Shown here in pieces: positions 1 to 7,295 of a stretch of DNA of 23,817 nucleotides (position 1 is its first letter; every line of letters begins with the position of its first letter). The notes below the pieces were generated by a model that saw nothing but the letters and a program-made list of their open reading frames with translations, had not been told where the DNA came from and did not search any database. This stretch comes from Sulfitobacter sp. (lineage in GTDB: Bacteria; Pseudomonadota; Alphaproteobacteria; Rhodobacterales; Rhodobacteraceae). The translations under genes and the position numbers were made by a program. The stretch spans positions 1-23,817 of the forward strand of contig JAGXHD010000131.1 in NCBI GenBank assembly GCA_024636395.1, in the 5' to 3' direction.

Positions 1-680
1 AGCCGGGTGTTCTGGAGTGGCTGCGCTATGAGGCTCGCGCGCAGATCATCGGGCAGATCACACAGATCCAGCACGGGATCGGCCGGCCCGAGATCCAACT
101 CACCGCAGTCCTCCAGCGCGAAGGCATGAACCGGCGCAGGCACACGGCTGCGCACCTCAGCGATCACGGCGTCCAAATCCGGCGCTGCGGGATAGCCTGC
201 ACAAAATTCTGCAAAATCCAGCGTCATCCCGGAGGATTTCACATGCTCCGCCCAGGCCGAGCGCTGCCACGCCGCAGGGTCGCGCGTGCCGAAGCAAAAA
301 TGGACAGGGGTTTGAGGAAACGCGATCTGCGCGCGCTGCCAGAACAGATACATGAGCACAGGGGCGGCACGATAATCGGTTAGCGCGCCGCGGCCCGGCA
401 TATGGCCTGACAGCTCTTCCGCACTCAGCAGCAGTGTGCGGCGCGGCATGCCGGGCAGATCCGCGAGCAGGGCGTCGAACCGGCGGCTGACCTTTTCCAA
501 CGCCTCGGCGGTGCCGTAGGTTGAATACCCCCGCGTGGCGCTGATCAGTTCCTGCATCTGGCCCTTGAGGCGGATGGCGAGGGCGGGCATCAAGGCTTTG
601 CGGTTGGCGCGCAAGATGGCCTGCACGGTCGAGGTGCCGGTTTTGTGAAAGCCTGCGTGAATCACGAGTTTGCGGGGCAT
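1..680 (-). CDS. Sulfotransferase-like P-loop protein, second tandem copy, 3' end missing
   Basis: The frame is open from an ATG at 680 to the left edge (226 codons), so the C-terminus lies outside the window. The N-terminus reads MPRKLVIHAGFHKTGTSTVQ; HKTGT is the phosphate-binding loop (PAPS 5'-phosphosulfate site) of sulfotransferase-type proteins. A second block, LLLSAEELSGHMPGR, matches LSSEDLSGHMPGR in the gene just upstream, so the two are paralogues from a tandem duplication. The ATG overlaps the upstream stop by one base (TGATG), which implies translational coupling and one transcript with rimM. Family knowledge: such proteins move sulfate from PAPS to carbohydrate or other acceptors. 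The acceptor cannot be read from sequence, and transferase activity itself is inferred from the P-loop. Confidence 0.7.
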   Translation of the reverse strand, partial: MPRKLVIHAGFHKTGTSTVQAILRANRKALMPALAIRLKGQMQELISATRGYSTYGTAEALEKVSRRFDALLADLPGMPRRTLLLSAEELSGHMPGRGALTDYRAAPVLMYLFWQRAQIAFPQTPVHFCFGTRDPAAWQRSAWAEHVKSSGMTLDFAEFCAGYPAAPDLDAVIAEVRSRVPAPVHAFALEDCGELDLGPADPVLDLCDLPDDLRASLIAQPLQNTR

Positions 681-1462
681 CAGGCAGTGCTCTCGATCAG
701 GGCGCGCTTGGCCTTGCGCAGTGCGCTATCATCCAGACCCGAGCGGTTAAGTGCCAGCAGTTCGGCCCTGAGAGAGGCGGGCAGGGAGGCATTGCGGGTG
801 GGCGAGGGGAGGAGGGTTGCGCGGCGCGCCTCGGTCAGCCCGAGATGATCGAGCAGTGCCTCAGCCATCCCCAGCGGACGTCCTGCATGATCCTCGAGAG
901 CGGCATCCTCGACCATGTGGCCGGGCACCTCCTGCTTCACCAGATCAAGGATTTTGTCCAGATCAGCGGAGGCACTGAGCCGCTTGACGTAATCGCCCTC
1001 GTCCCAGATCATTCTTGAGGCGCGTAGATGTTGTGCGTAGCAACTGCGCAGCCAGGGTGCTGCGGCGCGGGTGGTAAAGAAAAAGCTGACATCGGCATCG
1101 GGGCTCGCCGCTTTGATCGCCACCGACAGCGCACGCATGATATGCGGCGCGGCGCCGTAGCCGTGGAGCCTGTAGCGCCCGGGCATGTGGCCGCTCAGAT
1201 CCTCGGAGGAGAGGATGATGGTCGGAGCTTCTTCGTCCCGCAACTCCTCGATCAGTGCGACCGCCTCGTATTTCACCATGCCCAGATCATAATCCTCGCG
1301 CGAGCGGCTGTAGGCGCGGGCACATTCGCACAGGGCCTTCATGCCCGGGCGCAGCACCAGACGGACATCGGGGCGCAGGGTGGCGCGGTTTTTGCGCAAG
1401 GTCTGTTGCAGGCTGGTGGTGCCTGTCTTGTGAAAGCCGGCGTGGATGATGATCCGCCGCAT
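680..1462 (-). CDS. Sulfotransferase-like P-loop protein, first tandem copy
   Basis: A 260-residue protein beginning MRRIIIHAGFHKTGTTSLQQ. The HKTGTTSLQ loop at residues 11-19 is the sulfotransferase-type PAPS-binding loop. A mid-protein SSEDLSG block may correspond to the 3'-phosphate-binding region. There is no signal peptide or membrane segment, so the protein is probably cytoplasmic and acts on a nucleotide- or lipid-linked acceptor (inference). It starts three bases after the rimM stop and its stop overlaps the next paralogue's ATG. Both copies conserve the P-loop and the LSGHMPGR block but diverge elsewhere, so the duplication is not recent. A non-sulfotransferase P-loop role remains possible. 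Confidence 0.7.
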   Translation of the reverse strand: MRRIIIHAGFHKTGTTSLQQTLRKNRATLRPDVRLVLRPGMKALCECARAYSRSREDYDLGMVKYEAVALIEELRDEEAPTIILSSEDLSGHMPGRYRLHGYGAAPHIMRALSVAIKAASPDADVSFFFTTRAAAPWLRSCYAQHLRASRMIWDEGDYVKRLSASADLDKILDLVKQEVPGHMVEDAALEDHAGRPLGMAEALLDHLGLTEARRATLLPSPTRNASLPASLRAELLALNRSGLDDSALRKAKRALIESTA

Positions 1463-1465
1463 TGA

Positions 1466-1999
1466 TCAGTCCAGCGGGGCTGGCTTGGGTGCGGGCAGAA
1501 TACCGTCTGGGGGATCGGCGACGATCCGCCCTGTGGCCAGATCGACCGTGGGCACCGCGGCCTTTGTGAAGGGCAGGAAAGTGGTGGTAGACGTGCCGCT
1601 CAGCTGCAGCTCCAGCAGATCGTCGGCGCCGTGATTCTGGACTGTTTTGACGCGTCCCAGCAGCTCGCCGCCGGTGTCGTAGACCTCGAGACCGATGAGA
1701 TCGGCATGGTAGAACTCGTCGTCGGGCAGCGAGGGCAATTGCTCGCGACGGGCGAAAAGACGAGTGCCGCGCAGCGCGTCTGCTTCCTCCTTGCTCGCCA
1801 CGTCGGGCAGGCGGGCGGAAAAGCCGTTCTTGACCGGGCGCAGGATGGCCAGCATGAACTGGCGCGCGCCGCTCTCGTCTGTCAGCGGGCTGTAGCTCTC
1901 GATGTCCTCGGGTACAGCGCAAAAGCTCTTGATGCGCAGCTCTCCGTTTACGCCATAGGAGCCGGAGATGGTGCCGACGCAGATATGGCTGTCGCTCAT
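1466..1999 (-). CDS. rimM: 16S rRNA processing protein RimM
   Basis: RimM binds ribosomal protein S19 and helps mature the head of the 30S subunit. The 177-residue product starts MSDSHICVGTISGSYGVNGE; the VGTI.G.YGV.GE..I block is the RimM N-terminal signature. A C-terminal PRC-barrel follows, with DEFYHADLIGLEVYD and LGRV....N.GADDLLE, the family hallmarks. The frame is open further upstream to 2200, but this ATG gives normal family length, has a GGAG ribosome site about ten bases upstream, and overlaps the preceding small ORF by four bases (ATGA). It lies downstream of rpsP, as in the usual rpsP-rimM-trmD order, but two sulfotransferase-like genes follow where trmD would be expected. Confidence 0.95.
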   Translation of the reverse strand: MSDSHICVGTISGSYGVNGELRIKSFCAVPEDIESYSPLTDESGARQFMLAILRPVKNGFSARLPDVASKEEADALRGTRLFARREQLPSLPDDEFYHADLIGLEVYDTGGELLGRVKTVQNHGADDLLELQLSGTSTTTFLPFTKAAVPTVDLATGRIVADPPDGILPAPKPAPLD

Positions 2000-2145
2000 T
2001 GCAGCAGCTCCGAATTGACGCAGATCGTGCCGGTCCACTGACCCTCGCCGGCGCTGCATTCCGCTCTCATCAACATCCCGTTGAGGTGGAAGCCCAGCAC
2101 GGCCCCGATGGCCAAAGTGGTGGCGAATTTCAGTAGTCCAAACAT
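1996..2145 (-). CDS. Small membrane-anchored protein, 49 residues, unknown function
   Basis: A short ORF that fills the gap between bluB and rimM. It begins MFGLLKFATTLAIGAVLGFH, a hydrophobic helix near the N-terminus long enough to span a membrane or act as an uncleaved signal. The rest is a small soluble tail with two cysteines (AECSAGEGQW and TICVNSELLQ), which could pair in the periplasm (inference). Its ATG overlaps the bluB stop by one base (TGATG) and its stop overlaps the rimM ATG by four (ATGA), so ribosomes can pass through all three genes. Exact tiling by overlaps and a protein-like sequence argue that it is real. I assign no function. Confidence 0.7.
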   Translation of the reverse strand: MFGLLKFATTLAIGAVLGFHLNGMLMRAECSAGEGQWTGTICVNSELLQ

Positions 2146-2774
2146 CAGCGGTCCTCGATATGCAGGGTGGCGGCACGGGCTTCCCAGCCCATTGTTTCAA
2201 GCTCTGGTGTCAGCGATACATCGCGGGGCCAGCCAAGGCAAAGATAAGCGACAAGTGACCAGCTCTCTGGTGCATCAAGATCACGGCACAGGCGCGCAGG
2301 ATCGAGCACGGAGACCCAGCCGATGCCAAGCCCCAGCGTGCGCGCGTGCAGCCACATCAGCGTGACCGCGCCGACAACGGAATAGCGGCGCATTTCGGGC
2401 ATCGAGGCCGCGCCGAGGCCAGCACCTTTTGGCGTGGTGTCATCGCAGAAAATAGCAATATTTTCAGGGGCTTCCGCCATACCCGATAGCTTGAGCGAGG
2501 CATATAGCGTGGCCTGATCACCATCATAACCCGCGAGGGCATCGGCGTTGGCGGTCTGGAAATTGTCTAGGGCCGCCGCGCGCGCGATTGCGGAACGGAC
2601 CCGGATCACACGCCAAGGCTCAGACAGGCCCACCGAGGGTGCGAGAGAAAGAGTGGAGAGGCACTCGAGAACAAGTGCCTCCTCCACGGGGTCGGTGCGG
2701 AACTGGCGTACATCGCGGCGCCAGCGCATCAGGTCGGTCAGTCCGGCACGAAACTCATCCGAAAACGCGTCCAT
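2145..2774 (-). CDS. bluB: 5,6-dimethylbenzimidazole synthase BluB
   Basis: BluB is a nitroreductase-fold enzyme that uses oxygen to cleave reduced FMN into 5,6-dimethylbenzimidazole, the lower ligand of vitamin B12. The 209-residue product has RRDVRQF at 19-25, the LAPSVGLSEPWR segment at 44-55, and later SGMAEAPENIAIFCD, MPEMRRYSVVGAV, GLGIGWVSVL and VAYLCLGWP. This is the BluB pattern rather than that of a generic nitroreductase. It starts 17 bases after the rpsP stop and its stop overlaps the next small ORF. Placement in a ribosome/SRP operon, away from cobC and cbiB at 18.7-20.6 kb, suggests constitutive supply rather than B12-repressed expression (inference). Confidence 0.9.
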   Translation of the reverse strand: MDAFSDEFRAGLTDLMRWRRDVRQFRTDPVEEALVLECLSTLSLAPSVGLSEPWRVIRVRSAIARAAALDNFQTANADALAGYDGDQATLYASLKLSGMAEAPENIAIFCDDTTPKGAGLGAASMPEMRRYSVVGAVTLMWLHARTLGLGIGWVSVLDPARLCRDLDAPESWSLVAYLCLGWPRDVSLTPELETMGWEARAATLHIEDR

Positions 2775-2790
2775 GCCGGATTTCCCTCTC

Positions 2791-3192
2791 TTACTCTGCT
2801 GTTGCGTCTTCCGCTGGTGCTTCCTCGGCTGGGGCGTTCGCGGCTTCTGCTGCGGCTGCGGCCTTGGCAGCCTTCTCCTCGACGCGGGCTGTCGCCTTCT
2901 TGCCGGGGGTGCCTTTGGTCGGGTTGTTGCGCTCTGTCTTGGGGCGTACGCCTGCGGCTTCCAGCATACGCTGGACGCGCTCGGTGGGCTGTGCGCCCTG
3001 GCCCAACCAGTACTCGACGCGCTCGACGTTCATCACGACGCGGTCTTCGCTGTCTTTGGCCAGCAGGGGCGCGTATACGCCCAGCTTTTCGATGTAACGG
3101 CCATCACGTGGCATGCGGCTGTCGGCTGCGACGATCCGGTAAAAGGGACGCTTTTTAGAGCCACCGCGGGCGAGGCGAATTTTCATTGACAT
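2791..3192 (-). CDS. rpsP: 30S ribosomal protein S16
   Basis: S16 is a structural protein of the 30S body. The start MSMKIRLARGGSKKRPFYRI and the block GRYIEKLGVYAPL.....RVVMNVERVEYWLGQGAQPTERV are standard bS16. The 133-residue length exceeds the roughly 80-residue core because of a C-terminal tail rich in Ala, Glu and Pro (about residues 100-133), a kind of extension common in alphaproteobacterial S16. The longer upstream frame is ignored: AAGGAT lies nine bases before the ATG at 3192. The next ATG, two codons in (MKIRL), is an alternative start. The gene sits 13 bases downstream of the chorismate mutase gene. Confidence 0.95.
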   Translation of the reverse strand: MSMKIRLARGGSKKRPFYRIVAADSRMPRDGRYIEKLGVYAPLLAKDSEDRVVMNVERVEYWLGQGAQPTERVQRMLEAAGVRPKTERNNPTKGTPGKKATARVEEKAAKAAAAAEAANAPAEEAPAEDATAE

Positions 3193-3205
3193 AGTATTGG
3201 TATCC

Positions 3206-3508
3206 TTACGGGTTTTCTTGGTGATGTTTGTGATGCTGAATAACTTCAGCGATGATGAAGTTGAGAAACTTCTTGGCGAATTCAGGATCCAGATCTGCCT
3301 GTTTCGCCAAATCTTCGAGCCGCTCGATTTGCGCGCTTTCGCGGGCGGGATCGGAGGGGGGAAGGTCGTGCTCGGCTTTGAGTTTTCCAACAGCCTGCGT
3401 ATGTTTGAAACGCTCGCCCAGCGTATAGACGAGGATGGCATCAAGCCGGTCTATGCTGGCGCGGTGCTCGCGTAGGACCGCTGCTGCGAGGGTGACGGGA
3501 TCGGTCAT
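3206..3508 (-). CDS. Chorismate mutase, AroQ type, monofunctional
   Basis: Converts chorismate to prephenate, the committed step to phenylalanine and tyrosine. The all-helical 100-residue protein matches the AroQ fold and aligns without gaps to the E. coli mutase domain at a constant offset of five. The active-site residues Arg11, Arg28, Lys39, Asp48, Arg51 and Glu52 correspond here to Arg16, Arg33, Lys44, Asp53, Arg56 and Glu57. There is no prephenate dehydratase or dehydrogenase domain. The start overlaps the acetyltransferase stop by four bases (ATGA). Linkage to ffh and rpsP is positional; nothing in the sequence suggests tryptophan or phenylalanine attenuation. Confidence 0.9.
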   Translation of the reverse strand: MTDPVTLAAAVLREHRASIDRLDAILVYTLGERFKHTQAVGKLKAEHDLPPSDPARESAQIERLEDLAKQADLDPEFAKKFLNFIIAEVIQHHKHHQENP

Positions 3509-4017
3509 GCTGCCTCTCCTGAGTGGCGGTATATGGTCATCGTCCCGAAGCGTGCGTGGGTAAAGCTGCCATCGGCCACTGCGCCCAGACGCATCGCCAC
3601 TGCTGCAGAGGCGTCATTTCCAATCTTTACAAGGCTGATCAAGGTCTCCCAGCCAAGGGTCTTGAAGGCATGATCGCGAGCAGCCCTGCCGGCCTCGGTG
3701 GCATAGCCCTTGCCCAGCGCGCCGTCGAACAGGTCCCAGCCCAGCTCACGCTCCGGGAATCCTTCAGGATGCCAAAGCCCGACCATACCAACAGCGGCTC
3801 CGGTCGCCCGTTCGGTCACAGTCCAGCGGCCAAAACCGCGCAGCATCCAATGACCGGCTTCTTGTGCCAGCGCGCGCCATGCCAGCTCGCGGGTGAGTGG
3901 TCCGCCAACCGTAGCGGACCGTGGGCTGGCATAAAAAGCTGCAAGCAATTCGAAGTCGCTTTCCTGCGGGGCTTGCAGGATCAGACGCTCTGTTTCGATG
4001 ACCGGAATGGCAAACAT
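3505..4017 (-). CDS. GNAT-family N-acetyltransferase (RimJ/RimL-like)
   Basis: A 170-residue acetyl-CoA-dependent transferase. The N-terminus IETERLILQAPQESDFELL is the RimJ/RimL opening (ERLxLR...D...). The acetyl-CoA pyrophosphate loop appears as ALGKGYATEA, preceded by ELGWDLF, and a C-terminal NDASAAVAMRLGA block matches the usual N..S..v..klGf motif. These are the expected GNAT elements in order. The substrate cannot be told; ribosomal-protein N-termini and small molecules are both known for the subgroup. The ATG overlaps the ffh stop by one base (TAATG) and the stop overlaps the chorismate mutase start, so it is in the same operon. Confidence 0.88.
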   Translation of the reverse strand: MFAIPVIETERLILQAPQESDFELLAAFYASPRSATVGGPLTRELAWRALAQEAGHWMLRGFGRWTVTERATGAAVGMVGLWHPEGFPERELGWDLFDGALGKGYATEAGRAARDHAFKTLGWETLISLVKIGNDASAAVAMRLGAVADGSFTHARFGTMTIYRHSGEAA

Positions 4018-5522
4018 TACTTCTTCTTCCCGAAGCCGGATAGACCGGAGGGCAGGCCCATGCCGCCGCCGCCGAACGGGTTCTTGCCACCCATCTGCTT
4101 GGCCGCCTGCTCCAGCGCCTTGGGGTCCATGCCTTGTGCCATCGCGGCGGGGTCCATGCCGCCTGCGCCGCCTTTGCCGCCCATCATCTGCTTCATGGCG
4201 GCTTTCATCATGCCGCCCTTGCCTTTGCCCATCTTCTTCATCATGTCCGACATCTGGCGCTGCATCTTCATCAGCTTGTTGAGATCGGAGACCTCCATGC
4301 CCGCACCCTTGGCGATGCGCTTCTTGCGGGAGGCCTGAAGGAGCGCGGGATTGGCGCGCTCTTTTTTGGTCATGGAGTTGATGAGGGCGATCTGCTGCTT
4401 GAGGATCTTGTCGTCGAGACCCGCATCCTCGATCTGCTTGGCCATTTTACCCATGCCCGGCATCATGCCCATCATGCCCTGCATGCCACCCATTTTGAGC
4501 ATCTGTTCAAGCTGCATCTTGAGGTCGTTCATGTTGAACATCCCCTTGGCCATGCGCTTCATCATCTTTTCGGCCTGTTCGGCCTCGATGGTTTCCTGCG
4601 CCTTCTCTACCAAGGCCACGATATCGCCCATGCCTAAGATACGGCCTGCGACGCGCTCGGGCTCGAAAGTCTCCAGCGCGTCCATCTTCTCGCCGAGACC
4701 CACGAATTTGATCGGCTTGCCGGTGACGGCGCGCATCGAGAGGGCGGCACCGCCGCGGCCGTCGCCGTCCATGCGCGTGAGCACGACGCCGGAGATGCCG
4801 ATGCGGGAGTTGAAGTTCTCGGCGGTTTGCACGGCGTCCTGACCGGTCAGGCCGTCGACGACCAGCAGCGTCTCGCGCGGGGTCACGATATCGCGGACCG
4901 CCTCCACCTGTGCCATCAGCTCCTCGTCGATCGACAGCCGTCCTGCGGTGTCGAGCATGTAGACATCGTAGCCGCCAAGGGAGGCTTGAGTCTTGGTGCG
5001 TTTTGCAATCTGGACAGGGCTCTCGCCCTTGACGATGGGAAGGGTATCGACGCCGATCTGCTGGCCAAGGATAGCGAGCTGTTCCATCGCGGCGGGGCGG
5101 TTGACGTCGAGCGAGGCCATCAGAACGCGCTTGCCCTCGCGCTCCTTGAGGCGCTTGGCGAGTTTCGCGGTGGTTGTGGTCTTACCGGAGCCCTGAAGGC
5201 CGACCATGAGGATAGGGGCGGGCGCGTTGTCGATCTTCAGCGCGCCTGGCTCGCCCTCACCCTTGAGAACATCAATGAGGGCATCGTGCACGATCTTGAC
5301 GACCTGCTGGCCCGGTGTGATGGATTTCGTGACGGCCTGCCCGGTGGCTTTTTCCTGCACGGCGGCGACGAAATCGCGTGCGACGGGGAGGGACACGTCG
5401 GCTTCCAGCAGCGCCACGCGGACCTCGCGCAGGGCTGTCTTCACGTCCTCATCGCTAAGGGCGCCCTGTTTCGTAAGGCGGTCGAATACGCCGGAGAGGC
5501 GCACGCTCAGGTTTTCGAACAT
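4017..5522 (-). CDS. ffh: Signal recognition particle protein Ffh (SRP54)
   Basis: Ffh binds 4.5S RNA and signal sequences of nascent membrane proteins and docks with FtsY. The 501-residue product has the N domain (1-100), then the G domain with GLQGSGKT at 108-115, DTAGR at 191-195, DGLTGQDA, and TRMDGDGRGG from 249 (the usual T-K-x-D is T-R-M-D here). The methionine-rich M domain follows from about 320, with repeated MGGMQGMMGMMPGMGKM-type segments. The tail is glycine- and methionine-rich and ends GLSGFGKKK. The ATG at 5522 gives the standard MFENLS start, with AAGGGG about ten bases upstream. It appears to be the first gene of the minus-strand operon that ends at the left edge. Confidence 0.97.
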   Translation of the reverse strand: MFENLSVRLSGVFDRLTKQGALSDEDVKTALREVRVALLEADVSLPVARDFVAAVQEKATGQAVTKSITPGQQVVKIVHDALIDVLKGEGEPGALKIDNAPAPILMVGLQGSGKTTTTAKLAKRLKEREGKRVLMASLDVNRPAAMEQLAILGQQIGVDTLPIVKGESPVQIAKRTKTQASLGGYDVYMLDTAGRLSIDEELMAQVEAVRDIVTPRETLLVVDGLTGQDAVQTAENFNSRIGISGVVLTRMDGDGRGGAALSMRAVTGKPIKFVGLGEKMDALETFEPERVAGRILGMGDIVALVEKAQETIEAEQAEKMMKRMAKGMFNMNDLKMQLEQMLKMGGMQGMMGMMPGMGKMAKQIEDAGLDDKILKQQIALINSMTKKERANPALLQASRKKRIAKGAGMEVSDLNKLMKMQRQMSDMMKKMGKGKGGMMKAAMKQMMGGKGGAGGMDPAAMAQGMDPKALEQAAKQMGGKNPFGGGGMGLPSGLSGFGKKK

Positions 5523-5560
5523 GGGCGGATGCCCCTTCTTGGTCGGTTGCGGTTGCGTTC

Positions 5561-5589
5561 TATGTAGGAACGTCCGCGTAAATGCACAA
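5561..5589 (-). promoter_or_regulatory. Candidate sigma-70-type promoter of the ffh operon
   Basis: On the minus strand TTGTGC (5589-5584) and TACATA (5566-5561) are 17 bases apart and about 40 bases upstream of the ffh ATG. Neither hexamer is perfect, so this rests mainly on the spacing and position. Confidence 0.35.
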
Positions 5590-5605
5590 ACGCCCCAGTG
5601 GGCGT
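5590..5605. repeat. Small hairpin upstream of the ffh promoter
   Basis: ACGCCC and GGGCGT form a six-base-pair stem with a four-base CAGT loop. It abuts the candidate -35 element of ffh. It may be an operator or chance pairing; no tail of Ts marks it as a terminator. Confidence 0.3.
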
Positions 5606-5643
5606 AACACGCTGACTGGGGGCGATCCTGATACGGGTCAGGA

Positions 5644-5663
5644 CCGGAAGAGATTGCTTCCGG
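5644..5663. repeat. Perfect 7-bp inverted repeat in the azoreductase-ffh spacer
   Basis: CCGGAAG, loop AGATTG, CTTCCGG. It lies 55 bases downstream of the azoreductase stop on the minus strand, 26 bases beyond the hairpin at 5689-5711. It has no T tract. A role in 3'-end formation or mRNA stability is inference. Confidence 0.35.
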
Positions 5664-5688
5664 AATTGGAAATCGATTTAGCGAGGGT

Positions 5689-5711
5689 GCAGGCGGCTGT
5701 CAACCGCCTGC
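5689..5711 (-). terminator. GC-rich hairpin after the azoreductase gene, possible terminator
   Basis: GCAGGCGG and CCGCCTGC form a perfect 8-bp stem around a seven-base loop, eight bases past the azoreductase stop. A run of Ts does not follow, so it is not a canonical intrinsic terminator. It could stabilise the transcript end or act with Rho. Confidence 0.45.
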
Positions 5712-5718
5712 GACTGGC

Positions 5719-6285
5719 TCAGAGTGCGGCGATGACCTCGCGCGCAGATGCCACGGCTTTGTCCTGATCCTGCATCAGCAGATCTGACTTGATCACCGTC
5801 ACGTCCGTGATGCCGATGAAGCCGAGCACTTGACGCAGATAAGGCGTGGTGAAGTCAACGCCGGAATCGACGGGCGTGCCACCGGTGGTGACGACAAGCA
5901 CAGCGCTCTTGCCGGTCAACAGGCCCACGGGGCCGTCTTCGGTGTAGTTAAATGTGTGGCCCGCGCGACAGATATGATCAATCCAGGCCTTGAGCGTTGA
6001 GGGCACCCCGAAGTTGTACATCGGCACCGAAAGGATGAGCGTGTCGGCGGCCTTCACTTCCGCGATGAGGTTGTCGGAAAGCGCTAGGCGTGCTTTCTGC
6101 TCTGAGGTGCGGTCGTCGGCAGGGGTGAAATTGGCCCCGGTCCAGTCGCTGTCGACCGCGGGGATGCCCTTGGCCACATCGCGTGTGGTGACGGCGCCGC
6201 CGATTTTCGTAGCTGTCTCGCGGCCCAACAAGGCGGAGACAGAAGGCGCGGGAGAAGCGGAGGAGGTGATGTGCAGGATGGACAT
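5719..6285 (-). CDS. azoR: FMN-dependent NADH-azoreductase (AzoR/AcpD family)
   Basis: A cytoplasmic flavodoxin-fold oxidoreductase that reduces azo compounds and quinones with two electrons from NAD(P)H through FMN. The 188-residue product has the MYNFGVPSTLKAWID block at 89-103, which contacts FMN and is diagnostic of the family, followed by RAGHTFNYTEDGPVGLLTGK and the VVTTGG FMN loop near 131-136. The frame is open for 31 more codons upstream, but the ATG at 6285 (MSILHITSSASP) matches the family N-terminus and has AAGGA six bases before it. It is transcribed divergently from a LysR regulator 131 bases away, a classic arrangement for control by that regulator and its quinone-like inducer (inference). 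Confidence 0.9.
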   Translation of the reverse strand: MSILHITSSASPAPSVSALLGRETATKIGGAVTTRDVAKGIPAVDSDWTGANFTPADDRTSEQKARLALSDNLIAEVKAADTLILSVPMYNFGVPSTLKAWIDHICRAGHTFNYTEDGPVGLLTGKSAVLVVTTGGTPVDSGVDFTTPYLRQVLGFIGITDVTVIKSDLLMQDQDKAVASAREVIAAL

Positions 6286-6330
6286 GATTGATCCTTTTGT
6301 TACGGTGCGGACAATACTTAGCTCTTGCAT

Positions 6331-6352
6331 AAATTCACGGTAGGCCGAATTT
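6331..6352. promoter_or_regulatory. Inverted repeat between azoR and the LysR gene, candidate operator
   Basis: AAATTC and GAATTT are separated by ten bases near the middle of the 131-base divergent spacer. LysR proteins bind imperfect palindromes of this size between divergent genes. No protein-specific consensus is available, so the assignment is positional. Confidence 0.4.
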
Positions 6353-6416
6353 CCAACAGAGTGTGTTGAGTTATGCACAGAAGATTTTTGAACTGATCCG
6401 GGGGCGGGAGACGGTG

Positions 6417-7295
6417 ATGCAGAACTGGGATGAAGTGCGCACAGCTTATTATGTGGCGCGGACGGGCACAGTCAGCGGGGCGGCGGACAAACTCGGCGTG
6501 CATCATGCGACCGTGATTCGGCACATCGACGCGCTGGAGGGACGGCTCGGCATCAAGCTGTTCCAGCGGCACGCCCGCGGTTATACCGCGACGGAGGCGG
6601 GCGAGGACCTGCTGCGCGTCGCGCAGGCGACGGAAGACCAGTTCAGCCAGTTGCTGAGCCGGATGCAGGGCAGCGGGCGCGAGGTCTCCGGGGATCTGGT
6701 CGTGACATCGCTGGCGGAGCTCACGCCGCGCATGACACCGTTGCTGGCGGCGTTTCAGCAGGAGTATCCAGAGGTTGTGGTGCGCTATCTGACTGGCCAG
6801 CGGCTGTTCCGGCTGGAATACGGCGAGGCGCATGTGGCGCTGCGGGCGGGTGCTGCGCCCGAGCAGCCCGATAACGTGGTGCAGCCGTTGATGGATCAGA
6901 CGGTCGGACTGTATGCGGCCGAATCCTATATCGCGGCACACGGGATGCCGGAGGGTGCCGAGGACTACGAAAACCACCGCTTTGTCGGGCTGGAAGACGA
7001 AGGCAGCCGCGCACCCTATCAGCAGTGGCTGGCGAAAACGGTGAACCGCAAGAATGTGGTCTTTCGCAGTAACGATCCGAGCGCAATGGTCCTAGCGGTG
7101 GCGGAGGGGATCGGCATCGGGTTCATGACGCCTCAAGCGGCGGCAAAGAGACCGAATCTGGTACAGGTCGCGGCACCGCGGCCGGAATGGACGGCGCAAC
7201 TGTGGCTGGTCACGCATGTGGATCTGCACCGGACAAGTAAGGTGCAGGCGCTGCTGAAGTTTCTGAAGTCGCGGGTCAGGGATACCGATTTGTGA
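6417..7295 (+). CDS. LysR-family transcriptional regulator
   Basis: The 292-residue product has an N-terminal winged helix-turn-helix (about residues 3-62, with AADKLGVHHATVIRHIDALEGRLGIKLF as the recognition region) and a LysR substrate-binding domain. It resembles the subgroup whose HTH carries HHATV.RHI rather than the more usual QSAVS..I. The ATG at 6417 is preferred over the upstream start at 6363 because a GGAG lies six bases before it and the HTH then begins at the usual position. It is divergent from azoR, its likely target, and its stop overlaps the start of the EamA exporter (GTGA), so the exporter is probably coupled to it and may belong to the same response. Confidence 0.88.
   Translation: MQNWDEVRTAYYVARTGTVSGAADKLGVHHATVIRHIDALEGRLGIKLFQRHARGYTATEAGEDLLRVAQATEDQFSQLLSRMQGSGREVSGDLVVTSLAELTPRMTPLLAAFQQEYPEVVVRYLTGQRLFRLEYGEAHVALRAGAAPEQPDNVVQPLMDQTVGLYAAESYIAAHGMPEGAEDYENHRFVGLEDEGSRAPYQQWLAKTVNRKNVVFRSNDPSAMVLAVAEGIGIGFMTPQAAAKRPNLVQVAAPRPEWTAQLWLVTHVDLHRTSKVQALLKFLKSRVRDTDL

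Noticed and set aside
3523..4338. 271-codon plus-strand frame over the GNAT and ffh genes
   Set aside because: It is antisense to two well-supported genes and shows no family motif.
4827..5567. 246-codon open frame on the plus strand across ffh
   Set aside because: It is antisense to a certain ffh gene, has no recognisable domain, and arises from GC-rich codons.
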